Part shown: piece after piece, positions 7,553 to 16,806 of the stretch
Layout of the letters: every line of letters begins with the position of its first letter
How positions within the stretch are numbered: position 1 is the first letter of the stretch
Assembly (NCBI RefSeq): GCF_000376385.1
Contig: NZ_AQWN01000001.1
Span: 166,762 to 230,761 of the forward strand
DNA from: Desulfurispora thermophila DSM 16022
Lineage (GTDB): Bacteria; Bacillota; Desulfotomaculia; Desulfotomaculales; Desulfurisporaceae
DNA length: 64,000 nucleotides
Direction: 5' to 3'
Translations under genes and position numbers: made by a program
Notes under the pieces: model-generated
The model's database searches: none
Seen by the model: the letters and a program-made list of their open reading frames with translations, nothing else
Told to the model about the DNA's origin: nothing

Positions 7553-9094
7553 TTGCCGTCACTTTACACGATACTGCTTGCGCTGGTAGCGGCGGCAGTG
7601 GCTTTTGCCGCTGGCTACTTTGTACGTAAATCCCTGGCGGAAGCCAAAATTGCTTCGGCGGAGGAACAGGCCCGCAAGATTGTGGACGAAGCCAACAAAG
7701 TGGCTGAGGCCAGGAAGCGGGAAATCGTTCTGGAAGCCAAAGAGGAAATTATAAAATTTCGCAACGAGGTAGAGAGGGAAAACAAGGAACGGCGGGCCGA
7801 ACTGCAGCGTTTGGAACGCCGTCTGGTGCAAAAGGAAGAGACCCTGGATCGCAAGACCGAGGCGATCGAGAAAAAGGAAGAAAGTCTGAACCGCAAGGAA
7901 AACGAGATTGAGAAAATCAAAAATGAACTGAGTGAAGTGTACAAACAGCAGCTCAGTGAACTGGAGCGCATTTCCGGGCTCACCAGCGAGCAGGCCAGGC
8001 AGATCTTGCTGGCCGATGTGGAAAAAGAAATCCAGCATGAGGCAGCCAAACTGATTAAAGAGGTGGAGGATAAAGCGCGGGAAGAGGCCGACCGGCGGGC
8101 GCGGGAGATTGTCTCGCTGGCCATCCAGCGCTGTGCGGCCGACCATGTGGCGGAAACCACCGTGGCCGTAATCCCGCTGCCCAGCGATGAGATGAAGGGC
8201 CGGATCATCGGCCGGGAGGGCCGCAACATCCGGGCCTTTGAGACGTTGACCGGTATCGACCTGATCATTGACGATACACCGGAGGCGGTAATCCTGTCCG
8301 GCTTTGATCCCATTCGCCGGGAAGTGGCCAGGATTGCCCTGGAAAAGCTCATTGTGGACGGACGCATCCACCCGGCGCGCATTGAGGAAATGGTGGAAAA
8401 GGCCACCCGGGAGGTGGAAGTGCAAATCCGGGAAGCCGGCGAGCAGGCCCTGTTTGAAACCGGTTTGCACGGTCTGCACCCCGAGCTGGTTACGCTGCTG
8501 GGCCGGCTGAAATTCCGCACCAGCTACGGGCAGAACGTTTTGAAGCACTCTATCGAGGTGGCGCACCTGGCGGCCTTGATGGCCGCCGAACTGGGGGCCG
8601 ACGTGCAACTGGCCAAGCGGGCCGGTCTGCTGCACGACATCGGCAAGGCTGTGGACCACGAAGTGGAAGGGCCACACGTGGCCATCGGTGTGGAACTGGC
8701 CAAGAAATACAGGGAAAACAGCGAAATTCTCCACGCCATTGCGGCGCACCACGGTGATGAGGAGCCCAAAACCGTGGTGGCCGTGTTGGTGCAGGCGGCG
8801 GATGCTATTTCTGCCGCTCGCCCGGGCGCCAGACGGGAGACACTGGAGAATTATATTAAACGCCTGCAAAAATTGGAGGAAATTGCCGGATCTTTCGATG
8901 GGGTGGAAAAATGCTACGCCATACAGGCCGGCCGGGAGATCCGCATCATGGTCAAGCCGGACCGGGTGGACGACCTGGGGGCTGTCCGTCTGGTGCGGGA
9001 AATAGCCAAGAAAATTGAAAGCGAACTGGACTACCCGGGACAGATTAAAGTGACCATTATTCGCGAAACCAGAGTGGTGGATTACGCCAGGTAG
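7553..9094 (+). CDS. rny: Ribonuclease Y
   Basis: RNase Y is a membrane-bound endoribonuclease that starts mRNA decay in Firmicutes. The 513 residues show one N-terminal membrane helix (about 4-24), a long charged coiled coil (about 30-200), a KH domain ([24 protein letters not shown] begins it) and an HD domain with [12 protein letters not shown] near residue 360 and [10 protein letters not shown] after it. The start is TTG behind aggaggtgaaaa. The gene is preceded by a structured leader and followed by ymdB after one hypothetical gene, the usual Firmicute neighbourhood. Confidence 0.95.
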   Translation: MPSLYTILLALVAAAVAFAAGYFVRKSLAEAKIASAEEQARKIVDEANKVAEARKREIVLEAKEEIIKFRNEVERENKERRAELQRLERRLVQKEETLDRKTEAIEKKEESLNRKENEIEKIKNELSEVYKQQLSELERISGLTSEQARQILLADVEKEIQHEAAKLIKEVEDKAREEADRRAREIVSLAIQRCAADHVAETTVAVIPLPSDEMKGRIIGREGRNIRAFETLTGIDLIIDDTPEAVILSGFDPIRREVARIALEKLIVDGRIHPARIEEMVEKATREVEVQIREAGEQALFETGLHGLHPELVTLLGRLKFRTSYGQNVLKHSIEVAHLAALMAAELGADVQLAKRAGLLHDIGKAVDHEVEGPHVAIGVELAKKYRENSEILHAIAAHHGDEEPKTVVAVLVQAADAISAARPGARRETLENYIKRLQKLEEIAGSFDGVEKCYAIQAGREIRIMVKPDRVDDLGAVRLVREIAKKIESELDYPGQIKVTIIRETRVVDYAR

Positions 9095-9106
9095 TGTCTT
9101 TAAGGG

Positions 9107-9131
9107 GCGGCCTTGTACAAGGCCGCTTTTC
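9107..9131 (+). terminator. Terminator after rny
   Basis: The 20-base palindrome gcggccttgtacaaggccgc is followed by four T. Confidence 0.8.
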
Positions 9132-9240
9132 ATTGGGATAAGTTTCTTGTGCTTTACGGTATGCGGCAAGGCAGGAATAATGGACTGCAGGCCGAAGAAT
9201 AAAAGGTGGAGGCGAATCAGAAAGGGGGCAGGGCAGATAA

Positions 9241-9774
9241 ATGAGTGGCAGCAAAGAGAGAAAAAGTATGTTGGATCAGGAAAATGCGGCTGATGGCGTG
9301 GGGCTTTTGATTTCCATTCTGGTTCGCTATCCAGAGGTGGCGACGATAAATTATGATGCCGGCAACCAGGTGCTCAAGTTCAATTTTATTTTTCGTCATT
9401 CCCTGCCCGGTGAAGTGCGGGAGGGTTTTCAAAAGATACTTCTGGAGAGCATTGCTGTGTTTCACAGCCTGGAGGGATATGAGCCGCTGGTCAGCTACCT
9501 GGATTACAATGAAGGCGAGGGGCTGGCCATGCTGGAGGTGCACCGCGATGTGCAGACATTGCGGCGGGAAGAAATAGCCCTGATTGTGGAACTGGTACGG
9601 GAAAATCTGGCCGAATATCTGGTGCTGGATGGAGAAGCGCATCTCTTCGAAGAGGATCTTTTAATTCAGGAAGAGATCATTGATTACTTGCTGGACAACA
9701 TGCGGGGTGGTCGAGCGCAGCGCGCGCTTTTTGCTTTCCGGGAAGAAGGCCGGGTGCTGGTTTTCAATAAATAG
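9241..9774 (+). CDS. Conserved-looking hypothetical protein between rny and ymdB
   Basis: This acidic cytosolic protein of 177 residues has no signal peptide, membrane helix or motif that I recognise. It reads as an alpha/beta protein with a long acidic helix near 115-150 (EEDLLIQEEIIDYLLDNMRGG). ATG 9241 lies after a G-rich stretch; the internal ATG at 9328 or so is less likely. The coding character is good and ymdB begins 18 bases after its stop, so they probably form an operon. A role in RNA or nucleotide metabolism is suggested only by position. Confidence 0.75.
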   Translation: MSGSKERKSMLDQENAADGVGLLISILVRYPEVATINYDAGNQVLKFNFIFRHSLPGEVREGFQKILLESIAVFHSLEGYEPLVSYLDYNEGEGLAMLEVHRDVQTLRREEIALIVELVRENLAEYLVLDGEAHLFEEDLLIQEEIIDYLLDNMRGGRAQRALFAFREEGRVLVFNK

Positions 9775-9792
9775 TAGGAGGCGGCGGGAGTT

Positions 9793-10572
9793 TTGCGCAT
9801 ATTGATGGTGGGCGATGTGGTGGGCCGGCCGGGCCGCAAGGCGATCAAAGAGAATGTGCCCGACCTGGTGCGCAGTCATTATATAGACCTGACCGTGGTA
9901 AACGGGGAGAACGCGGCCGGCGGAAAGGGGATCACCCGTGAAATAGCCCGGGAGATCCTGGCGGCGGGCGCGGATATCATTACCATGGGTAATCATGTCT
10001 GGCAGCAGAAAGAAGTTTTCACACTGCTGACCAGGGAGGAGCGCATTGTGCGCCCGGCCAATTATCCGCCCGGAGTGCCGGGAACCGGCTTGCATGTGCT
10101 AAAAGCCCGCAATGGGGTGCCGGTGGCGGTTCTGAATTTAGCCGGCCGGGTTTTTATGGACGCGTTGGACTGTCCTTTTCGTAAGGCAGACGAGCTGCTG
10201 GCTACGCTGGCACCGGAGATTAAGGTGATTCTGCTGGACTTTCACGCCGAGGCTTCTTCGGAAAAAATGGCTATGGGCTGGTATCTGGATGGCCGGGTCA
10301 GTGCGGTTTGCGGTACCCATACCCATGTCCAGACCGCCGATGAGCGCATATTGCCGGGCGGTACGGCGTATATCACCGATGTGGGGATGACCGGGCCTGT
10401 GCACTCAATTATCGGTGTAGAAAAAGAGGCTGTGCTGGAAAAGTTTCTGACCGGCCTGCCCCGGCGCTTTGAGGTGGCGACAGGTCCCTATCAGCTCAAT
10501 GCGGTAATTTTGGATATAGACGAGAATACCGGTCGAGCCCGCTCCATCCAGCGGGTGCAGAACTTTGAGTAA
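9793..10572 (+). CDS. ymdB: YmdB-type metallophosphoesterase (TIGR00282)
   Basis: This protein of 259 residues belongs to the calcineurin-like phosphodiesterases that hydrolyse cyclic nucleotides and affect sporulation and biofilm regulation in Bacillus. Metal-binding motifs are GDVVGRPGR at the N terminus, VVNGENAAGGKGIT, TMGNHVWQQKE, DFHAEASSEK and GTHTHVQTADE. The start is TTG 9793 after aggaggcggcgggag. Linkage to rny and spoVS is conserved in Firmicutes. Confidence 0.92.
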   Translation: MRILMVGDVVGRPGRKAIKENVPDLVRSHYIDLTVVNGENAAGGKGITREIAREILAAGADIITMGNHVWQQKEVFTLLTREERIVRPANYPPGVPGTGLHVLKARNGVPVAVLNLAGRVFMDALDCPFRKADELLATLAPEIKVILLDFHAEASSEKMAMGWYLDGRVSAVCGTHTHVQTADERILPGGTAYITDVGMTGPVHSIIGVEKEAVLEKFLTGLPRRFEVATGPYQLNAVILDIDENTGRARSIQRVQNFE

Positions 10573-10596
10573 TGGAAATTTATTTCATAAAAAATA

Positions 10597-10625
10597 ACAG
10601 GAATTTTTAAAATCTTAGCGAATAT
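10597..10625 (+). promoter_or_regulatory. Sigma-H-type promoter of spoVS
   Basis: ACAGGAATT (10597-10605), 11 bases and AGCGAATAT (10617-10625) match the sigma-H consensus RNAGGAWWW-N11/12-RNNGAATWW at every defined position. spoVS is a known sigma-H gene in Bacillus subtilis, which supports the assignment. Confidence 0.8.
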
Positions 10626-10689
10626 AAATGAAAATACAATAACGATCCAGGCTGTCCATGTCTTTACCAGTAGAAGGAGGTCTTCGATG

Positions 10690-10950
10690 ATGGAGGTATT
10701 AAAAGTTTCAGCAAAGTCCAATCCAAATTCCGTAGCAGGAGCCCTGGCCGGTGTGCTGAGAGAGAGGGGTTGTGCAGAAATCCAGGCCATCGGCGCCGGG
10801 GCACTAAACCAGGCAGTAAAAGCGGTAGCGATTGCCAGAGGGTTTGTAGCGCCCAGCGGAGTTGACCTGATTTGTATTCCTGCGTTTACCGATATCATTA
10901 TTGATGGGGAAGAGAGAACGGCCATAAAGCTGATTGTAGAGCCGCGCTGA
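10690..10950 (+). CDS. spoVS: Stage V sporulation protein S
   Basis: SpoVS is a small nucleic-acid-binding (Alba-like) protein needed for normal spore coat assembly and septation control. The 86 residues match the family over the whole length: MEVLKVSAKSNPN, VAGALAGVLRERG, AIGAGALNQAVKA, FTDIIIDGEERTAI. Of the two adjacent ATG codons the second (10690) gives the family start and is 9 bases from aggagg. It is driven by the sigma-H promoter upstream. Confidence 0.96.
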   Translation: MEVLKVSAKSNPNSVAGALAGVLRERGCAEIQAIGAGALNQAVKAVAIARGFVAPSGVDLICIPAFTDIIIDGEERTAIKLIVEPR

Positions 10951-10990
10951 AGGCGATGTGATATTCTGGGGAAATATTGCAGGTCTTGGG

Positions 10991-11028
10991 GCCCGCCTGT
11001 TCAGACAACTGAATGAGCGGGCTTTTTT
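10991..11028 (+). terminator. Terminator after spoVS
   Basis: A long stem (gcccgc + gttcag / ctgaat + gcgggc) with loop acaa is followed by six T. Confidence 0.88.
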
Positions 11029-11057
11029 CAGCTGGATATTCAGAGAGAGGTTGAAAA

Positions 11058-12041
11058 ATGCGTACGGAAATATCAGAAAGAGTTCGCCAACTGCACAACC
11101 GGGCGCTGATCATTGACAGCCACTGCGACACACTGACGGCTATGCCGGTGCAGCATCGTCGCCTGGGTGAGGAAAGCCGGCAGGGGCATGTGGATTTGCC
11201 GCGCCTGAAGGCGGCCAATGTCAAAATCCAATATTTTGCCGCATTTGTTGAGCCGCAATATTACGCCCGCCCGCTACTGCGGCTGCTGGAAATAATAGAT
11301 CTTTTCCAGCATGAAGTACAGGACAATGCAGGCTCCCTTTGGCCAGTATACGGCCGGGAGGATCTGGAACGGGTGCTGGCGGGAAGCGCAGTGGGCGCAC
11401 TCTTGACCGTGGAGGGGGGCGAATGTCTGGAGGGTAGCCTGGCCGTATTGCGCCAGCTCTACCGCCTGGGCGTGCGCAGCATCACTCTGACCTGGAACCA
11501 TCGCAACCAGCTGGCTGATGGCGTGTCCGAAGCACGTACCGGCGGCGGCTTGTCACATTTTGGCGTGCAGGTGGTGCGCGAAATGAACCGGCTGGGTATG
11601 CTGGTGGACCTGGCGCACATTTCGGAAGCGGGTTTCTGGCAGGCTCTGCAGGAATCCAGCCAACCCGTGCTGGTTTCCCATGCCAACAGCCGGGCCATCT
11701 GCGACCACCCGCGCAATTTGAGCGATGCCCAGATCAGGGCCTTGGCGGCGGCGGGCGGAGTAATCGGTCTGTGCTTCTATCCGCCCTTTGTGCACGGTGA
11801 GCGGCCGGATCTGGACAAATTGCTGGACCACGCCGTGCACATTGCCTCTATAGCCGGAGTAGACTGCTTGGGAATAGGATCGGACTTTGACGGCATTAAA
11901 ACCGTGTTGCCCGGTTTGGAGGATGTGGCCTGCCTGCCTGTTCTGACGGAAGGTTTGCTGGAACGTGGCTTTAGTGAAAGTGAAGTGGAGAAAATATTGG
12001 GTTTGAACCACCTGCGCCTGTTGCGGCAGGTGCTTCAATAA
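11058..12041 (+). CDS. Membrane dipeptidase family protein (peptidase M19)
   Basis: These zinc dipeptidases of the renal-dipeptidase family split dipeptides, including those with a D-residue at the C-terminal position. The 327 residues show LIIDSHCDTL with the HxD metal pair at about residue 20, LTVEGGE, LTWNHRNQLADG, VDLAHISEAGFW, SHANSRAICDHPRNLSD and GIGSDFDG. There is no signal peptide, so it is cytosolic in this organism. ATG 11058 follows agagaggttgaaaa. It has its own terminator, so it is likely monocistronic. Confidence 0.93.
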   Translation: MRTEISERVRQLHNRALIIDSHCDTLTAMPVQHRRLGEESRQGHVDLPRLKAANVKIQYFAAFVEPQYYARPLLRLLEIIDLFQHEVQDNAGSLWPVYGREDLERVLAGSAVGALLTVEGGECLEGSLAVLRQLYRLGVRSITLTWNHRNQLADGVSEARTGGGLSHFGVQVVREMNRLGMLVDLAHISEAGFWQALQESSQPVLVSHANSRAICDHPRNLSDAQIRALAAAGGVIGLCFYPPFVHGERPDLDKLLDHAVHIASIAGVDCLGIGSDFDGIKTVLPGLEDVACLPVLTEGLLERGFSESEVEKILGLNHLRLLRQVLQ

Positions 12042-12048
12042 GGTAAAA

Positions 12049-12076
12049 AGCCCCGGCGGGTAAAGCCGGGGCTTTG
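12049..12076 (+). terminator. Terminator after the M19 dipeptidase
   Basis: The stem agccccggc/gccggggct is followed by ttg and, after four A, a T run; the weak T tract makes it a moderate terminator. Confidence 0.65.
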
Positions 12077-12250
12077 AAAATTTTTCATTATACTTCATAT
12101 TTCGGCTAGAGGGGCACGGAGATCCGCGCGGCTGCGGGTAGCGATCTCGTGGTGGGATTTCAGGCGGTATTGCTTTGACTTGCGACCAGGTCGCTTTAAT
12201 TTTGCCGCGTGCTCCAACCTGGCAGGCAACAAGCATCCCTCCCTGTGAGC

Positions 12251-12457
12251 TCAAGAATTATTTACTTTGCTGACGTGGAAATGGTTGTAATCCATTCGCA
12301 GCTGGTGTTTGCTGCGGCACACCGGGCAGGTGCAACTCTCTCCATCCCGGAAGCGCAGCTCACCAATATGTTGCCCACAGCATTTGATTTCCATACTGAT
12401 GATGCGATTGCCCTCTGCAAAATTAAAGCGGTAATCCTGGTCTGGTTTTAAGTTCAA
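12251..12457 (-). CDS. Small zinc-ribbon-like protein
   Basis: This protein of 68 residues has a CC...CPVC arrangement (IKCCGQHIGEL, then ESCTCPVCRSKHQL) that suggests a single zinc site. TTG 12457 is chosen because the strong site aaaggagg lies 9 bases upstream; the GTG at 12466 touches that site and is too close. A sigma-A-like promoter is present (12501-12529). Function unknown. Confidence 0.62.
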   Translation of the reverse strand: MNLKPDQDYRFNFAEGNRIISMEIKCCGQHIGELRFRDGESCTCPVCRSKHQLRMDYNHFHVSKVNNS

Positions 12458-12500
12458 GGCAGGCACCCTCCTTTTAAGAAGTCCGCATGGCTTATCTTAC

Positions 12501-12529
12501 ATTATATACCCGCTGCCCAAAATTCTAAA
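12501..12529 (-). promoter_or_regulatory. Sigma-A-like promoter of the small zinc-ribbon gene
   Basis: On the minus strand TTTAGA (12529-12524) and TATAAT (12506-12501) are 17 bases apart. Confidence 0.6.
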
Positions 12530-12648
12530 GCACCGGCGGAAAATTTTTACCTGGAGCAAAGGGGGCTTTGGTCGTTTTACCGGATTTTCCAGCCCTGATT
12601 GGTGTATAATTAGATTCAGAAAAAAACGAAAGGGGGCTGGAAAAAACT

Positions 12649-13383
12649 TTGCTGCGCAGAAAGCCCAAAAGACGGCCCAAAAAACAACTGGCGCGGGAAG
12701 CGGTTTTTACCGGACCGCTCAAACTGGATCCCTTTCAGGAACAGGCCATTGAGGCGCTGCTGGCCGGGCGCAGTGTGCTGGTAGCTGCTCCGACTGGTAC
12801 GGGCAAGACCTTAATTGCGGAAAAATTGCTGGAAAAGGTGATAGCCGGGGGCAAGGGGGCAGTATATACATCGCCCATTAAGGCTCTGTCCAACCAGAAG
12901 TATCGTGATTTTACCGCTTTGTTCGGTGAAGAGCGGGTGGGGCTGATTACGGGCGATGTTTCTATAAACGAGCAGGGGCTTCTCCTGGTGATGACAACAG
13001 AAATCTTTCGCAATTGGTGTTTCGCCAACCCTTACATGCTGGACAATTTCACGCACGTAATCTTTGATGAAATACATTATCTGGACGATGTGGAAAGAGG
13101 AACGGCCTGGGAGGAGAGCATTATTTTTGCTCCCGCCCACATAAAAATACTGGGCCTTTCGGCCACGGTGCCCAATGTTGACGAAATTGCCGCCTGGATT
13201 TCCCAGGTGAGGAACGAGCCGGTGGTGGTGATTGAGGAGCGGCGGCGGGCCGTACCTCTGAAGTTACACTGGATCACGCCGGAAGCCGATGTCTTAAAAG
13301 AGCGGGAGGCCAGAGAATATATAGAGAGGCATCTGGAATTGCGCCGCAACCGCTTCTGGGTAGAAGAAGACGTTTTTGCCTGA
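12649..13383 (+). pseudogene. Ski2-like DEAD/DEAH-box helicase, N-terminal half (interrupted)
   Basis: This is the first RecA-like domain of a superfamily 2 helicase: AAPTGTGKTLIAEKLL (motif I), SPIKALSNQKY (Ia), VIFDEIHYL (DEIH, motif II) and LGLSATVPN (motif III). After FWVEEDVFA the frame meets TGA at 13381 and TAG at 13399, yet the same frame then continues as a complete second helicase domain (next entry). The stops fall in the linker between the two RecA domains. Either the gene is decayed, or it is split into two proteins that reassemble. Base composition and codon use are otherwise intact in both halves. The start is TTG behind agggggctgg. Confidence 0.75.
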
Positions 13384-13413
13384 GTTCGTGTGCATATTTA
13401 GAATAACGAAGGG

Positions 13414-14982
13414 TTGATGGTGACTATGGCCAATTTGGGCGCTAATCCCAGCTGTGTGGAAGTGGTACAGGCAATAGAAGATCACTTGCCCGCCCTGTAT
13501 TTCACTTTTGGGCGGGCCAAAACCGAGCTACTGGCGGAAGAACTGGGCCGGGAATGGGATTTTTTAACGCCGGCGGAAAAACGCCGCGTTAATGAGATCG
13601 TAAGTGGAGCCGAAGAAAAAAACCCTGGCTTGTTCGGCCCGCGGCGGGCCAATCTGCGCCTTTTGCTGCAGCAGGGTATTGCTTATCACCACGCCGGTCT
13701 GGCTCCCGCTCTGAAGGACCTGGTGGAAAGGCTGTATGAGCAACGGTTGATCTATGTGTTGTTCTGCACGGAGACCTTTGCTGTGGGGGTGAACTTCCCG
13801 GCCGCCAGCACGGTTTTCGATACCTGCCGCAAGTGGGACGGGCGAGAATTCCGTCCGTTGTTGAACCGGGAGTTTTTCCAGATGGCCGGCCGGGCCGGGC
13901 GGCGGGGTTACGACGCGGTGGGTCGCGTATATATCCGTATGGATCAAAAGTACATCGAACAGACCGGTTTTTACTCGGAGAAGCAGGTGGAACCGGTGCG
14001 CGGCCGCCTGATGATTTCCCCCAACACTGTGCTCAGCCTGATTTACTGGAAGACCGATGAGGAGATCAACCGCTACCTGGAGCAAAACCTTTCCAATTAC
14101 CAGAAAAGGCGGGAGGAAAGGCAGCTGCGTCAGGAACTGACGGTGGTTGAGCAGAAGCTGGCAGGACTTAGCCATCATTTTTGTCAGGAAATATACACAC
14201 CAGCTTGCCAGTTGCTGCGACTGAAGTTAAAGAAAGAACTGCAGAGCCTCAGCCGCAGTCGCAAGCGGCGCCGGCCGGGTAGTAAAGAGCGGCGGGAAGA
14301 GATTCGCCATATCCTGAAGGCCAAACAAAAAGACTGCAATTATCGCCTGTGTGTGGAGGCCAGCCAGCAACAGGCAGTGCTGCAGGATAAGCGTTCGCGG
14401 CTCAGCAAGAGGCTCAAGGCCCTGGAGCGGCATGCCCGGGATTATGAGATTGAGTTCAACCGGGTCTGGGACCTGCTGGAGGTGCTGGACTATGTTGATG
14501 GCCGGCAACTCCTGCCCCGCGGTCTTTTTGCCCTGCACTTGCACGTGCAGGAAATCCTGGTTACCGAACTGGTCTTTAACGGTCTGATCCGGGATCAGGA
14601 GCCGGCTTTTGTGGCCGCAGTTTTGGCCGGAGTGGACTACATTCCCGGTCGCGATGAGTCCACCGCTCCCTGCGAATTTGATTTGAGCCCGGTGGCGGCT
14701 CTCTGCGATGAACTGCGCGAGATGGGCGTGCCCGAGCATTTCCGTATTTGGTCACCTCTGCCGGCGGCCCTGGCGGCAGCCTGGTGTAAAGGGGCCAGCT
14801 TTGAAAACCTGCTGGCTGTGACCAGCCTGCAGGAGGGCGATGTTTTCTCATTGTTGCGCCGGACCATTGATTTGCTGCGGCAGATTGAAAGGGCCGCCGG
14901 GCAGGACGTGGTGCTGCGCCGGCAGATGGAGGCCATTCGCCGTGCCCTGGACCGGGATGAAGTGGCTGTGCTGGGAATTTAA
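13414..14982 (+). pseudogene. Ski2-like helicase, C-terminal half (same frame, after two stops)
   Basis: This is the second RecA-like domain and C-terminal region of the helicase begun at 12649. Visible motifs are LPALYFTFGRAKTELL (motif IV area), GIAYHHAGLAP, FCTETFAVGVNFPA (V) and QMAGRAGRRGYDAVGRVY (VI), followed by a helical, coiled-coil-like region and a C-terminal domain resembling DSHCT. ATG 13414 has gaaggg close before it and could allow separate translation; a second ATG lies at 13426. The Q-motif and ATPase half are missing here, so alone it cannot be an active helicase. Its end overlaps the convergent carbonic-anhydrase-like gene by four bases. Confidence 0.72.
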
Positions 14983-15530
14983 AACTCCGGGTAGTCCTTT
15001 AGTCCCAGGCAAAACATGGCCCGCTGGTAATAACGCAGGGCCATTTGCTGAAAAAAGAATTGTTCTTCTGCGGACAGGGCGCGGACTACTTTGGCCGGGG
15101 AGCCCATGGCCATGTGGCCGGCCGGCACTTCTTTGCCCGGTGGCAAGACACTGCCGGCGGCCAGCACGGCTCCCCGGCCCACCACTGCACCATTGAGCAC
15201 AACGGCGCCCATGCCAATCAGGGCCAGGTCGTGAATAGTACAGCCGTGCAGTATGGCACCGTGCCCCACGGATACCTTTTCCCCAATCACCAGCGGGAAC
15301 CCGGGGTCTTCATGCAGCGTGCAGTTGTCTTGAATATTGGTCTTGCTGCCAATGGTGATGGTGTCCACATCAGCGCGCACCACTGAATTGTACCAGATAC
15401 TGACGCCCTGGCCCACGATCACCCGGCCAATGACGCGAGCGCCGGCGGCAATATACACGGGCGGTTCGACTTGGGGGTAATAACCGTCGAATGCGTACAG
15501 GTTGGCCGAAAAGTCTGACTGGCTCATCAT
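14979..15530 (-). CDS. Gamma-carbonic anhydrase family protein
   Basis: This left-handed beta-helix (hexapeptide repeat) protein of 183 residues contains the zinc histidines of the gamma-carbonic-anhydrase family: one in LHEDPG and two in VGHGAILHGC. NSVVRADVDTITIGSKTNIQDN precedes them. Family members hydrate CO2 or serve as acyl-CoA-binding homologs (PaaY/CaiE type), and the sequence alone does not separate these. Two adjacent ATG codons (15530 and 15527) are possible. It is divergent from the S-layer-homology gene. Confidence 0.88.
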   Translation of the reverse strand: MMSQSDFSANLYAFDGYYPQVEPPVYIAAGARVIGRVIVGQGVSIWYNSVVRADVDTITIGSKTNIQDNCTLHEDPGFPLVIGEKVSVGHGAILHGCTIHDLALIGMGAVVLNGAVVGRGAVLAAGSVLPPGKEVPAGHMAMGSPAKVVRALSAEEQFFFQQMALRYYQRAMFCLGLKDYPEF

Positions 15531-15577
15531 ATTCCCTACTTTCCTGGACTTTTAGAAAAATTAAACCATAATTCTGG

Positions 15578-15612
15578 CAAAAAAAACACCCCTTTGTTTT
15601 ATCAGGGGGCGG
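15578..15612 (-). terminator. Possible minus-strand hairpin terminator upstream of the carbonic-anhydrase gene
   Basis: On the minus strand a cccc/gggg stem of about 5 bp with a 12-base loop is followed by tgtttttttt. It precedes the gene rather than following one, so it could be an attenuator or simply block antisense reading. Confidence 0.35.
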
Positions 15613-15670
15613 GGGATTAGGAGAGGCATGTATGTGAATGGGGTGATGGCAGGTATGTCTAGTTAATATA

Positions 15671-15690
15671 TGTGATAGATATCACTATCA
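15671..15690. promoter_or_regulatory. CRP/FNR-type operator candidate
   Basis: TGTGAtagataTCACt matches the CRP/FNR-family half sites TGTGA-N6-TCACA at nine of ten positions, and a second perfect inverted repeat gtgatag-atatca-ctatcac overlaps it. It lies between the divergent carbonic-anhydrase-like and S-layer-homology genes. Confidence 0.5.
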
Positions 15691-16084
15691 CTACATAAAG
15701 AGTATCAAACTCTTGTAAGAATAGCAATACGAATTATTTCTGTTCTACGTGCACAGTGGGCTGGGGATATTGATGTGGGTAAAATATCTTGCGATAACAA
15801 CACATATCGTCAATTTACAGGTGAATAGCATTATTCTTTTCAGGCACGTTACATTGGGCAGGGAAGTTGGAGAGGTTGTTGGCATAAATTACAAGATTAA
15901 ATCAAAGAACGTATATGGAACCCCCGTAGTTGTCAATCCGTCTTATTAACAAAATAGACATGCAATAACTGCCTTTCTATAACTTTGCTGCACGTTTTAG
16001 AATAACGGTTACTGGAGCTTTGGGGATTTACCGTGGTCGTTGCGCTGGGCAAGGTTACAACAATACCAAAAGGGTGGGATTGCT

Positions 16085-16780
16085 TTGCGGTTGACATTGT
16101 TATTGACGGTTGTTTTGTTGACCGTATTCATGTCCGTCCACGTTATCGCCGGCAATGCCGCTGCTGGACCGGTCCCTGTTGCTGTGAACGCTGTTGATGA
16201 GGTTCCTTGTTTCAGTGATATAAGCGGTCACTGGGCGGAGGATTATATTTGTCAGGCGGCAGCAAAAGGTTATTTAAAAGGGTATGGCAACGGTACGTTC
16301 CGTCCCTCCCGGTCGCTGACAAGGGCTCAGTTTGCCGCTATCATGGTGCGTTTGTGGCGACTGGACCAGGATACGTCGCAACAGGAAATAGAGGCGGAGG
16401 CTGTGAACAAATATTTTAATGATGTGTCGCCCACTGACTGGTATGCTCGCGACGTGATGCTGGCCACCAAGGCGGGGATATTTCAAGGGGACAGCTACGG
16501 TTTTCGACCCAATGATCCCATATTGCGCGAAGAAGTAGCCATTTGCCTGGCCCGGGCCTTACAAAAAAAAGCCGGGTTTATGCTGGTGGGAATGGCGGCG
16601 GCAACCGTACCGGTGGATCTGGAACTGGTCAGCCCGGGAGCCCGGCCGTATGTGCTGAAAGTGTGGGAATTGGGATTGATGCAGGGCAATGAAAAGGGTG
16701 AGTTCGGCCCGGCGCGTAAACTCACCCGGGCTGAAATGGCTGTGCTGATTAGCAGGATAGAAAGGCTGTTCAGTCAATAA
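16085..16780 (+). CDS. Exported S-layer-homology (SLH) domain protein
   Basis: This secreted protein of about 231 residues has an N-terminal signal sequence (hydrophobic LRLTLLLTVVLLTVFMSV, then AGNAAA). Three SLH modules follow: FSDISGHWAEDYICQAAAKGYLKGYGNGTFRPS, FNDVSPTDWYARDVMLATKAGIFQGDSY and a weaker third ending LTRAEMAVLISRIERL. SLH modules anchor proteins to pyruvylated wall polymers. TTG 16085 follows agggtggga; an upstream TTG at 16040 would add 15 residues but has no good ribosome binding site. The protein consists of SLH modules only, with no catalytic domain. Confidence 0.85.
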   Translation: MRLTLLLTVVLLTVFMSVHVIAGNAAAGPVPVAVNAVDEVPCFSDISGHWAEDYICQAAAKGYLKGYGNGTFRPSRSLTRAQFAAIMVRLWRLDQDTSQQEIEAEAVNKYFNDVSPTDWYARDVMLATKAGIFQGDSYGFRPNDPILREEVAICLARALQKKAGFMLVGMAAATVPVDLELVSPGARPYVLKVWELGLMQGNEKGEFGPARKLTRAEMAVLISRIERLFSQ

Positions 16781-16806
16781 TGGGCTAGATTGACTGCGTG
16801 CCAGAA

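Larger units (their letters stand above)
15541..16084. other. Long AT-rich intergenic stretch
   Basis: About 540 bases between two divergent genes, clearly more AT-rich than the surroundings. It holds the palindrome described at 15671-15690 and a weak 66-codon frame at 15749-15949 (GTG start, poor ribosome binding site, no recognisable motif) that I do not accept as a gene. Confidence 0.5.

Noticed and set aside
13381-13401. Recoding (selenocysteine or pyrrolysine) to explain the stops in the helicase
   Set aside because: Both TGA and TAG occur within 21 bases, no SECIS-like hairpin is evident just after, and homologous helicases need no such residues.
15749-15949. 66-codon frame in the AT-rich gap before the SLH gene
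   Set aside because: GTG start, no convincing ribosome binding site, no known motif, and it lies in a low-GC stretch where chance frames are frequent.
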